This document shows positions 21,441-30,338 of a stretch of DNA of 64,000 bases, in pieces; position 1 is the first letter of the stretch, and the number at the start of each line of letters is the position of its first letter. The stretch comes from Alistipes dispar. GTDB taxonomy: Bacteria > Bacteroidota > Bacteroidia > Bacteroidales > Rikenellaceae. The position numbers and the translations under genes were made by a program. The notes beneath the pieces are model-generated. The model was not told the origin of the DNA, searched no databases, and saw nothing but the letters and a program-made list of their open reading frames with translations. Location: NCBI RefSeq assembly GCF_006542685.1, contig NZ_AP019736.1:778001-842000 (forward strand), given 5' to 3'.

Positions 21441-23288
21441 TTATTGATTTTCCGAATCATCCATTTTGCGCAGGGGCTCGAACGAACGCATCGACATTTC
21501 GAAGCCCGCATTCTTGTAAAACTCCACGAACGTCAGACGCATCGGGTGCACGAACGACGAGATGGTGGACATGAAGAGATTGATGCCGTGGCCCACGAGC
21601 AGAATCGGGACCATGACGAGCAGCCGCACGACGATGTTCGCCCCCTCGGGCACGAAGCCGTCGGCCAGCGCATTGAAGACCGTGGCGAGGATGCCGCCCG
21701 AGAGACCGATGGCGAACAGGCGGATGTACGACAGCACGTCCGAAAGGATACCCGTCAGGTTGTTGTAGGTGTCCCACAGCCCGAGGCCGAAATTGACGAA
21801 GGGATTCCTGCCCGGCGAGTTGAAGAAGAGCATCAGCACGGCTCCCGCGCCGAGCGTCGCGTAGAAGGCCGGCGAAGAGGGCGTATAGAAGGGAATCGTC
21901 CAGGCGGGATCGAGCATCGGAAGTCCGCCGGCCACGCTCGCGCCCAGCAGCACAAGCAGCCACCCCAGCGAGGCGAGCGAATGGCGGAAGCCCGCGGTCG
22001 AGGAGATCATCACGACCTTGAGCAACATGCCGAAGAGAATCTGCACCATGCCGATGGCCAGCGCGATGGAGAAGAACCTGCCCTGAAAATCGAAGAACGG
22101 AATCCCGGGGAACCACTCCTTCATGTTGATGCCGAAGAACGATCCGCACAGCAGGCCGAACGCGACGGTCATCGCGCCGCACAGCGTGGCGAACCACGCG
22201 GCCTGCCGCATCATGCCGGGCTTCCGGTTCCGCGAAAGCATCCACACGCCCAGCAACGTCAGGATGGCGCCGTAGCCGGCGTCGTTGAGACAGATGCCGA
22301 AGAAAAGCATGTAGAAGGGAGCGAAAAAGGGCGTGAGGTCCATCGTTCCGTATTTCGGCCGGGCGTACATGTCGCCCACCAGTTCGAACACGCGGGCGAA
22401 CCGGTTGTTCTTCAGCTTCACGGGCGTATCGTCCCCGGGCTCGGGATCGCCCTTGAGATAGACCACGCCGGGATAGGCTTCGAGCAGGGCATCCACCCTG
22501 TCGGAGGTCTCCTTCTCGGCCCAGCCCTCCATGACCACCAGCCGGCCTTCGGCCTCGGCGTGCGCCGTGGCCTTCACGCGCGCGCCTTGCAGCCGTTCCC
22601 GGAGCGACGCGGCGTATCCGACGAGCAGCCGCTCCGATACGGCCACGCGCGAAAATTCGGCGTCGAGGCGCGCCAGTCCGGCCCGGGCCTCCGCGATGCG
22701 GCGCTCGGCCTCGCGGATGTCCATGCCGGGCGCCTTCATCTCCTGCGCATCGAGCGGAATCTCCTCGCCCGGAGCCGCCACGACGACGAACCACACGGCA
22801 GCGTCCGACCGGCCGATCTCGGCCAGGGCATACTGCGCGGACCATCCGGCCGCATTCTTGTCGAAAAGGTTGCGCTGCGTCGAGAAATAGCGCAGCACCA
22901 CCCCGTCGGCGGCCAGCGCCCCGACACGCGCCGGGTCGAAAGCCCCCCACGGGCGCAGCTCCTCGGCAGCCTTCTCCAGCCGGCCGATCTCGGCCTGCAG
23001 GGCGGCGGCTTCGCGCTGCGCCGCGGCATAACGTGCATACGCCTCCTCGCCCGAAGCGAACGGCGCGGCCTGCGCGTCGAAGCGTCCTGCGTCCGCACGG
23101 AACGTCTTCAGGAACTCGGCGGCCCGGGCGCAGCCCTCAATGTCGAGCATCAGTTGGCGATCCTCCTCCGAAGGCTCCCAGCCCGTCGTGGTGATGTCCA
23201 CCAGCCCCAGTTCGCGCAGCCGCCCGATGAAATCGTCGCTCTGCGCCGCATAGAGCACAAAAGCGTATTTGGACATTTTCGCGATCAT
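21441..23288 (-). CDS. ntpI: V/A-type ATPase subunit I
   Basis: Stator membrane subunit that forms the ion half-channels against the c-ring. The 615 aa have a soluble N-terminal half rich in Ala/Arg/Glu coiled coil (about 1-320) and a C-terminal half with about seven membrane helices, from MDLTPFFAPFYMLFFGICLNDAGYG to the end. That GxxxxDxGYG helix is the family signature. The ATG overlaps the subunit D stop by four bases (ATGA). Met5 is an alternative start. Subunit K follows after 19 bp. Confidence 0.93.
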   Translation of the reverse strand: MIAKMSKYAFVLYAAQSDDFIGRLRELGLVDITTTGWEPSEEDRQLMLDIEGCARAAEFLKTFRADAGRFDAQAAPFASGEEAYARYAAAQREAAALQAEIGRLEKAAEELRPWGAFDPARVGALAADGVVLRYFSTQRNLFDKNAAGWSAQYALAEIGRSDAAVWFVVVAAPGEEIPLDAQEMKAPGMDIREAERRIAEARAGLARLDAEFSRVAVSERLLVGYAASLRERLQGARVKATAHAEAEGRLVVMEGWAEKETSDRVDALLEAYPGVVYLKGDPEPGDDTPVKLKNNRFARVFELVGDMYARPKYGTMDLTPFFAPFYMLFFGICLNDAGYGAILTLLGVWMLSRNRKPGMMRQAAWFATLCGAMTVAFGLLCGSFFGINMKEWFPGIPFFDFQGRFFSIALAIGMVQILFGMLLKVVMISSTAGFRHSLASLGWLLVLLGASVAGGLPMLDPAWTIPFYTPSSPAFYATLGAGAVLMLFFNSPGRNPFVNFGLGLWDTYNNLTGILSDVLSYIRLFAIGLSGGILATVFNALADGFVPEGANIVVRLLVMVPILLVGHGINLFMSTISSFVHPMRLTFVEFYKNAGFEMSMRSFEPLRKMDDSENQ

Positions 23289-23893
23289 AGCATTGCGCCC
23301 TCCCCGGCGGCCTGTTGCTTGGTTTTCACGATTTTCTGGGCGGATTTCGAGAGATTCTCCTCATCCTCCATGAAGCGCTTGATCTTCCGGATGGCATCCT
23401 CGTAGCCGGGAATCTGCACCTTCTCGTAGAGATTCACCTTCTGCGTGGTCTTGCGGCGCGCGAAGTCCAGCAGCTCCATCTTCCGACTGTAAACCTCGTA
23501 CTCGATGCCCAGCCGGGCCATGCGTTTGAGCAGGTCGATCCCGGCGGCGAACCACACGGGCGACGAAAAGAGATCGTAGGGCTTTTCCTCGAAAAGCACC
23601 TCCCGCAATACGGGCGTACGCACGCCCGCGATCTTCTGCGTGTCGAGCTCCACGTCGTCCACCCGCAGCAGTCCGGCGTCGAATTCGCCCCAGAGCGCGG
23701 TCATGTAGTCGTACTCGGCCCTGAGGGCGTCGAGCCGGCGGCGCAGTTCGCCCGCCGCGTCCTTCGCCCGCTTGACCTCGGTACGCAGAGCCGATTCCTT
23801 GCTCTTGATCGTCGGGAGAGCCTTCTGCCGCATCTTCAGTTGCTTGCCCAGCTCGCCCAGCGAGGTTTTGTTATACTGAAATTTGATTGCCAT
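23285..23893 (-). CDS. ntpD: V/A-type ATPase subunit D (central stalk)
   Basis: Central rotor stalk that turns inside the A3B3 head. The 202 aa consist of an N-terminal and a C-terminal long coiled coil (about 8-75 and 130-190). The N-terminus FQYNKTSLGELGKQLKMRQKALPTIKSKE keeps the family LxxLxxxLxxxxxxxxLLKxKR pattern loosely. It ends on the TGA that overlaps the subunit I ATG. A 250-bp non-coding spacer with hairpins separates it from subunit B, an unusual gap in an otherwise tightly packed operon. Confidence 0.92.
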   Translation of the reverse strand: MAIKFQYNKTSLGELGKQLKMRQKALPTIKSKESALRTEVKRAKDAAGELRRRLDALRAEYDYMTALWGEFDAGLLRVDDVELDTQKIAGVRTPVLREVLFEEKPYDLFSSPVWFAAGIDLLKRMARLGIEYEVYSRKMELLDFARRKTTQKVNLYEKVQIPGYEDAIRKIKRFMEDEENLSKSAQKIVKTKQQAAGEGAML

Positions 23894-24143
23894 AGCTTTC
23901 TATTTTTCCGAATCACGCTGCCGCCGCCCGACCGCGCCCGTCACGAGCGTCCCCACGCCGGGACTGACGGCCGCCGTCAGTGCGGACGTGCCGTGCGATC
24001 GTCCGGGCAGACCGTCCTCCGTCACGAGAAACGGCCCCCGGGCCGGCACCGGAATGACTGCCGACTGCGCCAGACCACAGGCCCGGCGGTTGCGTCTTCC
24101 TCCGCCCGTTCTCCCGTCCATCGCCGTGCCGCGTTGCATCCGC
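23894..24143 (-). other. 250-bp spacer inside the V/A-ATPase operon
   Basis: No credible gene fits here. An inverted repeat ACTGACGGC-C-GCCGTCAGT lies at 23963-23981. A second GC-rich element, CGGCCCCCGGGCCG, lies near 24034-24047. The spacer splits E-DUF2764-A-B from D-I-K, and every other junction in the operon is 19 bp or less. It could set mRNA stability or partial termination. No clear promoter is seen. Confidence 0.5.
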
Positions 24144-25469
24144 TCAGACGGTCTTCGGCCAGTACTTGGCCACCAGTTCGCTCTTGATCGCCACCTCCTC
24201 CTCGGAGAAGTACTCGGCGAAGAGCCTCCACGCCGTGTCGAGCATCTCCGTGATGCCGATATTGACGTCGATGGCCAGCAGTTTCTCCGAATAGTCGCGG
24301 GCGAAGTTGAGCGTGCGCTCGTCGTAGTCCGACAGGTCGAAGCCGTTCTCGAGTTTCGTCTTGGCATTGGCCGCATCGGCGTAGAGGCGCACGCAGGCGT
24401 TCATCACCTGCGGATGGTCCTCGCGGGTCTTCTTGCCGATGACCAACTGCTTCAGACGCGACAGCGAACGGAACGGGTCCACGATGACCTTGCCCGTATC
24501 GGAGTCGTTGCGCAGGAACAACTGGCCCTCGGTGATGTAACCCGTGTTGTCGGGGATGGCGTGCGTGATGTCGCCGCCCGAGAGGGTCGTCACGGCGATG
24601 ATCGTGATCGAACCGCCGTTGGGCAACTGCACGGCCTTCTCGTAGATCTTCGCCAGATCCGAATAGAGCGAACCGGGCATCGAGTCCTTCGAGGGAATCT
24701 GATCCATACGGTTCGAGACGATGGCCAGCGCATCGGCATAGAGGGTCATGTCCGTGAGCAGCACCAGCACCTTCTCGCCCTTGTCCACGGCGAAGTACTC
24801 GGCGGCCGTGAGGGCCATGTCCGGCACGAGCAGCCGCTCGACGGGCGGGTTCTCGGTCGTATTGACGAACGAGACGATGCGGTCCAGCGCACCGGCGTTC
24901 TCGAAGACCGATTTGAAGTAGAGGAAGTCGTCGTTCGTGAGGCCCATGCCGCCCAGGATGATCTTGTCGGCCTTGGCGCGCAGCGCCACGTTGGCCATCA
25001 CGGCGTTGTAGGGCTGGTCGGGATCGGCGAAGAAGGGAATCTTCTGCCCCGTGACGATCGTATTGTTCAGGTCGATGCCGGCGATGCCCGTGGCGATCAG
25101 CTCCGAAGGCTGGATGCGCTTGAAGGGATTGACCGTCGGGCCTCCGATCTCGCGCTCCTCGCCCTCGACGGTCTCCCCGCCTTCGAGCGGCTCGCCGTAG
25201 GCGTTGAAGAAGCGGCCGGCCAGGTTGTCCGAGACGCGCAGCTTCGGGGGCTCGCCGTGGAAGACGACCTCGGAGTCCGTAGCCACTCCCTCGGTCCCGG
25301 CGAAGACCTGAAGCGTCACGTTCTCGCCCATAATCTTCACCACCTGCGCCAGCTTGCCGCCCACGGTGGCCAGCTCGTCGTTGCCCACGCCCGAAGCGCG
25401 GAGCGTCACGGTCGCCTTGGTGATGTTGTCAATCTTGGTGTATATCTTCTGAAATGCTCGTGTTGTCAT
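24144..25469 (-). CDS. ntpB: V/A-type ATPase subunit B
   Basis: Non-catalytic subunit of the A3B3 head, 441 aa. It begins MTTRAFQKIYTKIDNITKATVTLRASGVGNDELA and has the beta-barrel, nucleotide-like and C-terminal domains of the family. Instead of a P-loop it has GIAGIDLNNTIVTGQKIPFF, as expected for the regulatory subunit. The arginine-finger region is around SRLKQLVIGKKTREDH. It follows subunit A after 3 bp. Confidence 0.95.
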   Translation of the reverse strand: MTTRAFQKIYTKIDNITKATVTLRASGVGNDELATVGGKLAQVVKIMGENVTLQVFAGTEGVATDSEVVFHGEPPKLRVSDNLAGRFFNAYGEPLEGGETVEGEEREIGGPTVNPFKRIQPSELIATGIAGIDLNNTIVTGQKIPFFADPDQPYNAVMANVALRAKADKIILGGMGLTNDDFLYFKSVFENAGALDRIVSFVNTTENPPVERLLVPDMALTAAEYFAVDKGEKVLVLLTDMTLYADALAIVSNRMDQIPSKDSMPGSLYSDLAKIYEKAVQLPNGGSITIIAVTTLSGGDITHAIPDNTGYITEGQLFLRNDSDTGKVIVDPFRSLSRLKQLVIGKKTREDHPQVMNACVRLYADAANAKTKLENGFDLSDYDERTLNFARDYSEKLLAIDVNIGITEMLDTAWRLFAEYFSEEEVAIKSELVAKYWPKTV

Positions 25470-25472
25470 GGC

Positions 25473-27239
25473 TTATTTCGTTTTTGCGTCCACATACGCT
25501 TCGATCTGCTTGCGGTAGTCCTCGAATTTCTCGGACTTCCACTCCGAATAGTTCATCTGTCGGAAGAGGTTGATCAACCCCTTGAAGAACTGCGAGCACT
25601 CCTCGAAATCGGCGAAGCCGAACGATTTCCGGCAGACGTCCAGCACCATTTCGTACATCATCTTCTGGCGTTCGATCGGACAGTTGGCGTCGATGTCGTC
25701 GAAGGCGTCCTGCTGCAGGATCACGAAGTCGATCAGCTCCGACTTCCAGAACCGCTCGTGGTACTCGACCGGTACGCCGTCGTCGCCCAGAATGTTGATC
25801 TGGTCGTTGGCCTCCTTGCCGCGCTGCACGATGGTCTTGCCCGCATAGACCCGATCGACCCACTCCTTCTCGATATGCTCGTCGAGGTAGGCGCGGATCT
25901 CGGGGTATTCGAGGTATTTCGAGTAGGACTCCAGCGGATCGATGGCCGGGTAGCGCTTCGAGTCGGCGCGTCCCTGCGAGAGGGCGTAGAAACAGCGCGC
26001 GGCTTTCTTGGTCGATTCGGTCACAGGCTCCTTGAGGTTGCCGCCCGCGGGCGACACCGTTCCGAGGAAGGTCACCGAACCGGTCCGGCCGTTGTTGAGC
26101 GTCACCAGTCCGGCGCGCGAGTAGAAGTTCGAAATGATCGCCGAAAGGTCCATCGGGAAGGCGTCCTGACCGGGCAACTCCTCCAGGCGGTTCGACATTT
26201 CGCGCAGCGCCTGCGCCCAGCGCGACGTGGAGTCGGCCATGACGAGCACCTTGAGGCCCATCGCCCGGTAGTACTCTCCGATGGTCATGCCCGTATAGAC
26301 CGACGCCTCGCGCGCGGCGACGGGCATGTTCGACGTGTTGCAGATGATGATCGTGCGCTCCATGAGCTTGTGCCCCGTGCGGGGATCGACCAGCTCGGGG
26401 AACTCCTTGAAGATCTCGACCACCTCGTTGGCGCGCTCGCCGCAGGCCACCATGATGATGATGTCGGCGTCGGCCTGTTTCGAAATGGCGTGCTGGAGCA
26501 CCGTCTTGCCCGCGCCGAACGGTCCGGGAATGAAGCCCGTGCCGCCCTCGGCCATCGGGTTGAAGGTGTCGATGGCGCGCACGCCCGTCTCCATGACACG
26601 CGACGGACGCGGCTTTTCGCGGTAACAGCGCACGGCCTGCTTGACGGGCCACCGCTGCACCATCGTGATGTCGTGGTCGCACCCCTCGGCATCGGTCACG
26701 ACGGCCACGATGTCGGTCACCCGGTACTTGCCGGCCGCGGCGACGCTCTTCACCGTGTAGGTGTCGGTCATCGCGAAGGGGACCATGATCTTGTGCATGA
26801 CCCACTGCTCCTTGACCTCGCCCAGCCACGACGCGGCCGTGACCCGGTCGCCGGCGGCGGCCAGCGGCGTGAACTCCCATTCGGCCCCGAAGTCGATGGG
26901 GTCGGTGACCGAGCCGCGGGCGATGAACAGTCCGTCCATCTTCTCCAGGTCGTTCTGCAAACCGTCGTAATTGCGCGACAGCAGGCCCGGGGCGAGCGTC
27001 GCCTCGAGCATGTGGCCCTCGAACTCGACGCGGTCGCCGATCTTCAGGCCGCGGGTGCTGTCGAAAACCTGCACATAGGCCGCATCGCCTATGACCTTGA
27101 TGACCTCGGCCATCATTCTGGTATCTCCCGTGTGAACGTAGCAGATCTCGTTCTGCGCCACGGCGCCGTCGGCCTTGACGATCACGATGTTGGAAATGAT
27201 ACCGTTTACGCTTCCCGTTGTTTTCATCGTATCTTTCAT
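25473..27239 (-). CDS. ntpA: V/A-type ATPase catalytic subunit A
   Basis: Catalytic ATP-hydrolysing or ATP-making subunit, 588 aa. The P-loop GPFGAGKTVLQH, the bulge domain (EWEFTPLAAAGDRVTAASWLGEV region), and the Walker B/ADSTSRWAQALREMSNRLEELPG stretch are all intact. The start ATG at 27237-27239 overlaps the end of the DUF2764 gene by four bases. An upstream frame in the same region is a shadow. Bacterial complexes of this type may pump ions or synthesise ATP; direction cannot be told from sequence. Confidence 0.97.
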   Translation of the reverse strand: MKDTMKTTGSVNGIISNIVIVKADGAVAQNEICYVHTGDTRMMAEVIKVIGDAAYVQVFDSTRGLKIGDRVEFEGHMLEATLAPGLLSRNYDGLQNDLEKMDGLFIARGSVTDPIDFGAEWEFTPLAAAGDRVTAASWLGEVKEQWVMHKIMVPFAMTDTYTVKSVAAAGKYRVTDIVAVVTDAEGCDHDITMVQRWPVKQAVRCYREKPRPSRVMETGVRAIDTFNPMAEGGTGFIPGPFGAGKTVLQHAISKQADADIIIMVACGERANEVVEIFKEFPELVDPRTGHKLMERTIIICNTSNMPVAAREASVYTGMTIGEYYRAMGLKVLVMADSTSRWAQALREMSNRLEELPGQDAFPMDLSAIISNFYSRAGLVTLNNGRTGSVTFLGTVSPAGGNLKEPVTESTKKAARCFYALSQGRADSKRYPAIDPLESYSKYLEYPEIRAYLDEHIEKEWVDRVYAGKTIVQRGKEANDQINILGDDGVPVEYHERFWKSELIDFVILQQDAFDDIDANCPIERQKMMYEMVLDVCRKSFGFADFEECSQFFKGLINLFRQMNYSEWKSEKFEDYRKQIEAYVDAKTK

Positions 27240-28072
27240 TGTTTATTTTCAATCAGTTTCCGCCCGTCGAGCGCCTCGACGAGCCGCGCGAACATTTCGC
27301 GTCCGTGCGCCGGGTCGAGCCGCGACCAGCGGGCCACCAGATTCACCCGCACCAGGTAGGAGAGGATGGCGTCGATGTCGAAATAGTCGAACGCGGCCAG
27401 CTCCTCGGCCTCCCGCCAGCGGATACGGTCGATCTTGCGCTCCTTCTCGACGAGGTTCGCCTCCTCGTTCACGGCGGCGATCACGGCGTCGATATAGGGA
27501 AGCTCGCCCCGCAGCCCGAAATCCGACGCGGAGCTGCGCTGCAACTGTTCGGCCACGTCGCCTCCGCCCACGACCGCCTCCCCGACATTGCGGCCAGCGG
27601 CCCGTGCCGAGACGGCTGCGGCGATGTTGCGCAGCGTCCGGTCGAACTCCGACCAGGCGCGCAGGAAGTCGCCCCCGGCGCGTTCGCAGGCGGCGTAATA
27701 GGCCCCGAAGAGCGCCCGTTCGAAACGCTGCGCCGTATCCACCTGTTCGGCATCCTCGCCTTCGGGATCGGCGTAGGCGCGCACGACGCGGGCGACGGCT
27801 TCGGGCAGGCGCTTCGGGGATTTCAGCTCCGCCGCCAGCTCCTCGCGCGTCAGCAGCCCCAGGGGGTTGTGCGCCGCGCGTCCCGCACGCAGGGCGGCGA
27901 GGTTCTCGCAGTCGTAGTAGCCGTAGAGCAGACGCACCTGCTTCGCATCGCGCGCCGACACTCCGTCGAGAATCTCGGCGACGATCGCGCGGGCGTCGAA
28001 GCCCTTCGTATCGGCGTCGAGCGCATACTCCCGCAGTCCGGCCACCAGGCAGTAATAATCGCTTCCGAACAT
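27236..28072 (-). CDS. DUF2764 protein of the V/A-ATPase operon (C-subunit-like position)
   Basis: Protein of 278 aa beginning MFGSDYYCLVAGLREYAL, mostly helical and with no membrane segment. I recognise it as DUF2764 (PF10962), a Bacteroidetes family found between subunits E and A. No separate genes for subunits C, F or G are present in this operon. DUF2764 may take the role of subunit C, the socket between rotor and ring; this is inference from position and from the YY/LL pattern at the N-terminus. Gaps are 7 bp to E and a 4-bp overlap with A, so dosage is coupled. Confidence 0.8.
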   Translation of the reverse strand: MFGSDYYCLVAGLREYALDADTKGFDARAIVAEILDGVSARDAKQVRLLYGYYDCENLAALRAGRAAHNPLGLLTREELAAELKSPKRLPEAVARVVRAYADPEGEDAEQVDTAQRFERALFGAYYAACERAGGDFLRAWSEFDRTLRNIAAAVSARAAGRNVGEAVVGGGDVAEQLQRSSASDFGLRGELPYIDAVIAAVNEEANLVEKERKIDRIRWREAEELAAFDYFDIDAILSYLVRVNLVARWSRLDPAHGREMFARLVEALDGRKLIENKQ

Positions 28073-28079
28073 GACCCTG

Positions 28080-28694
28080 CTATGCCTTGAACAACATGCG
28101 GGAAACCTTCTCGCGCAGGTACTCCGAAAGGAGCGCCTCGAGGTCGGCGTCGGAGAACGAAATGTAGTAGCCGCCCTCCTTCGGACCCACCTTGAAGCCC
28201 GTCTTCACCTGCTTCGACCAGCCCACTTCGACGCCTGCCGAGAGCAGCTCCTTCGCGCAGGCGTCGAACGCCTTGTCGAGCTGCGCACGCTCCGCCTCGG
28301 GCAGCAGGGCCGTCAGCTCCACCCTGCCCGACGCGTCGCCCGTCCAGTTCTTCGCCATCGAGAGCAGCATCCCGCGGATGAACTCCGGATCGAGAGCCGT
28401 GCGTTTCACCCCTTCGGACGTAGCTTCGGCGACGATCAGCGAAGCGATCTCCGACTTGATCTTCGCAACGGCCTGCCGGCCCGCCAGCGCGACCTCCGTC
28501 AGGATGTTCTTTCCCGCATCCTCGGCCTCGGCCCGGGCGCGACTGACGATCTCCGCGGCCTCGCTCCGGGCGTCGGAGACGATCTTTTCGGCTTCCCTGC
28601 GGGCGTCGGCCACCAGCTTGTCCGCCTCGGCGCGCCCCTTCTCCAGCCCCTCGTCGTAGAGTTTCCGGGTCAGTTCCTGAAGTTTGTTTTCCAT
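28080..28694 (-). CDS. ntpE: V/A-type ATPase subunit E (peripheral stalk)
   Basis: Peripheral stalk protein, 204 aa. The first 100 residues form a long charged coiled coil (EKGRAEADKLVADARREAE region). The C-terminal globular half ends VGPKEGGYYISFSDADLEALLSEYLREKVSRMLF, the part that binds subunit B. It is the first gene of the operon, behind a -7 element about 43 bases upstream. Subunit G, its usual partner helix, was not found nearby. Confidence 0.9.
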   Translation of the reverse strand: MENKLQELTRKLYDEGLEKGRAEADKLVADARREAEKIVSDARSEAAEIVSRARAEAEDAGKNILTEVALAGRQAVAKIKSEIASLIVAEATSEGVKRTALDPEFIRGMLLSMAKNWTGDASGRVELTALLPEAERAQLDKAFDACAKELLSAGVEVGWSKQVKTGFKVGPKEGGYYISFSDADLEALLSEYLREKVSRMLFKA

Positions 28695-28736
28695 AGCGTT
28701 ATTTAGTTTTGATTATCGTTTCTCAAATTTCGCACA

Positions 28737-28744
28737 CAAATATA
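28737..28744 (-). promoter_or_regulatory. -7 element of the V/A-ATPase operon
   Basis: TATATTTG on the minus strand fits TAnnTTTG. The -33 region (about 28764) has no TTG, so strength is uncertain. The flanking DNA is AT-rich. Confidence 0.55.
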
Positions 28745-28831
28745 TAAAAGATTCCCGGATAACCTCGTTTTCGGGCGATAATTTATCTGATTTTGACAAT
28801 TTTGCAGAACAAAATGCACCATCGGGGACAC

Positions 28832-28861
28832 AAAACGGCCGGCGGAGAATCCCGCCGGCCG
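28832..28861 (-). terminator. terminator of the phosphodiester glycosidase gene
   Basis: A 10-bp stem CGGCCGGCGG/CCGCCGGCCG (28836-28845 with 28852-28861), loop of six, followed on the minus strand by TTTTG. Confidence 0.75.
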
Positions 28862-28884
28862 CACAGCGTCTCCCGGGCGCAGGG

Positions 28885-29964
28885 CTACTCCTCCGCGGCG
28901 ATCACGACCGCCGTGGGAATCCGCCGCTCGACGATCGCCGCTCCCGCAGGATCGGTCCCCTCGGTGTCGCTCGGCATGTTGAGCACCTTTCCCTCCCTTC
29001 CGACGAAGGTCGAGGAGCCGCCGCCGTCGAGATTGACCGCCTCCGTACAGCCCAGCGAAATCAGTTTGTCGGCCAGTTCGGGCAGCGTGAATCCCTTGCT
29101 GCCCCGCTTGTTGCGGCCGTCGCACACCAACACGACCAGTTTGCCGTCCGCCGTCGCGCCGATCGCCGTGCGCGGCTGGCGCGAAAGGCCCGAGACACCG
29201 CCGTGGTCCAGCACCTCGCGCCAATAGCTCTCCTCGGCGACATTCTTCCCGTCGCGGACCAGCATCGGGCCCGCACCGACAGCCTGCCGCACCTCCCAGC
29301 GGCGGCCGCCTTCGGTGAGCGAGCTGGGCGGCGCGGACATGAACGTCCCGGTGCGCTCGTCGTTGCCCAGCGGCGAAGGAAAGGCATAGGGCTGTCCGCC
29401 CTCGTCCCGCACGCAATAGGCCCACACCGCCTCGAAAGAGCCGTCGGCCGACTGCCCGAAGGCAGCCCGCACGGGATAGTAAACCGTGGGAGGCTCCGTT
29501 TTCCGGTAGAGGTCCTCCTGCGCGGCGAGCGACCGGAGCTCCCCGTCGGCGACCAGCAGGCTCACGGAGGTCGTGCCGCCGAAGAAGCCGCCGTTCACCA
29601 CGACACAGGGCACGCCCTTGCCCGACGCGGCGAAATCGGCGAAGTACTCCGTCGGTCTCTTGGCCGCGGAGAACTGCGGACAAAAGCGCAGTTTGGGATT
29701 GGCTTTCAGATCGGCCACGGCATAAAAGCCGAGACACTGTCCGCCGCCGGAAAGATCGTCCGCAAAAGCCTCGACCGTCAGTCCTGCGGGATAACCGTCC
29801 GATCCGGAGGGTTCGTCGCCTCCGTCCGGCTCGTTCCCGCCCGTCCCGCCGTTCCCGGACAGGGGCGGCGGAGTCTGGTGGTCGCCGCCTTCGCACGACA
29901 CGAAGACGCCACCCGTCAAAACAGCCGCCAGCAACAGGCGGCAAAGCATGTGTTTTCGTTTCAT
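28885..29964 (-). CDS. phosphodiester glycosidase family (NAGPA-like) lipoprotein
   Basis: Predicted envelope lipoprotein, 359 aa from the ATG at 29962-29964, with lipobox FVSC (Cys24). A linker rich in Gly/Asp/Glu/Pro (about 25-58) follows. The domain is the NAGPA fold (PF09992), known from the enzyme that uncovers mannose-6-phosphate by removing a GlcNAc phosphodiester. Hallmarks VVNGGFFGG and NLDGGGSST are intact, and GAGPMLVRDGK and RTAIGATADGKLVVLVCDG fit. Substrate unknown; such proteins often act on glycan phosphodiesters or peptidoglycan. It stands alone between the ATPase operon and the ROK gene. A longer in-frame reading to 30132 would remove the signal peptide from the N-terminus. 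Confidence 0.86.
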   Translation of the reverse strand: MKRKHMLCRLLLAAVLTGGVFVSCEGGDHQTPPPLSGNGGTGGNEPDGGDEPSGSDGYPAGLTVEAFADDLSGGGQCLGFYAVADLKANPKLRFCPQFSAAKRPTEYFADFAASGKGVPCVVVNGGFFGGTTSVSLLVADGELRSLAAQEDLYRKTEPPTVYYPVRAAFGQSADGSFEAVWAYCVRDEGGQPYAFPSPLGNDERTGTFMSAPPSSLTEGGRRWEVRQAVGAGPMLVRDGKNVAEESYWREVLDHGGVSGLSRQPRTAIGATADGKLVVLVCDGRNKRGSKGFTLPELADKLISLGCTEAVNLDGGGSSTFVGREGKVLNMPSDTEGTDPAGAAIVERRIPTAVVIAAEE

Positions 29965-30286
29965 TATCGGTATTCGAATTAGACGGGGTAAATATAATAA
30001 AATAATTTTTCGAATCTTTCCGATATTGTAAATAAATTTACTTGAGTTCGCTCCGCGGAAACCGACCGCCGAATCCCGCCCCGACGGCAGCGCGGCGGCA
30101 GAACACCGCCGCATACCGCTCTCTCCGGACACGGAACCGGGCCGGGCCGGAGAAACGGGCTCCGGAAGAACGGAACCCGGGCCGGACGGAAATCGGATGA
30201 GACCAAGACCGGAGAAAGTCCGGCAGGGCGCGGACGACGATTATAACATAGGTATCGGCACGCATTCGGCGCCCCGCATGACGGAA

Positions 30287-30317
30287 ACGCCCCCGCTTTG
30301 CATGAAAGCGGGGGCGT
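30287..30317 (-). terminator. terminator of the ROK gene
   Basis: A perfect 13-bp stem ACGCCCCCGCTTT/AAAGCGGGGGCGT with a five-base loop. Only two T follow on the minus strand. Confidence 0.7.
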
Positions 30318-30338
30318 CCGTATCGCAGAAGATGCGGA

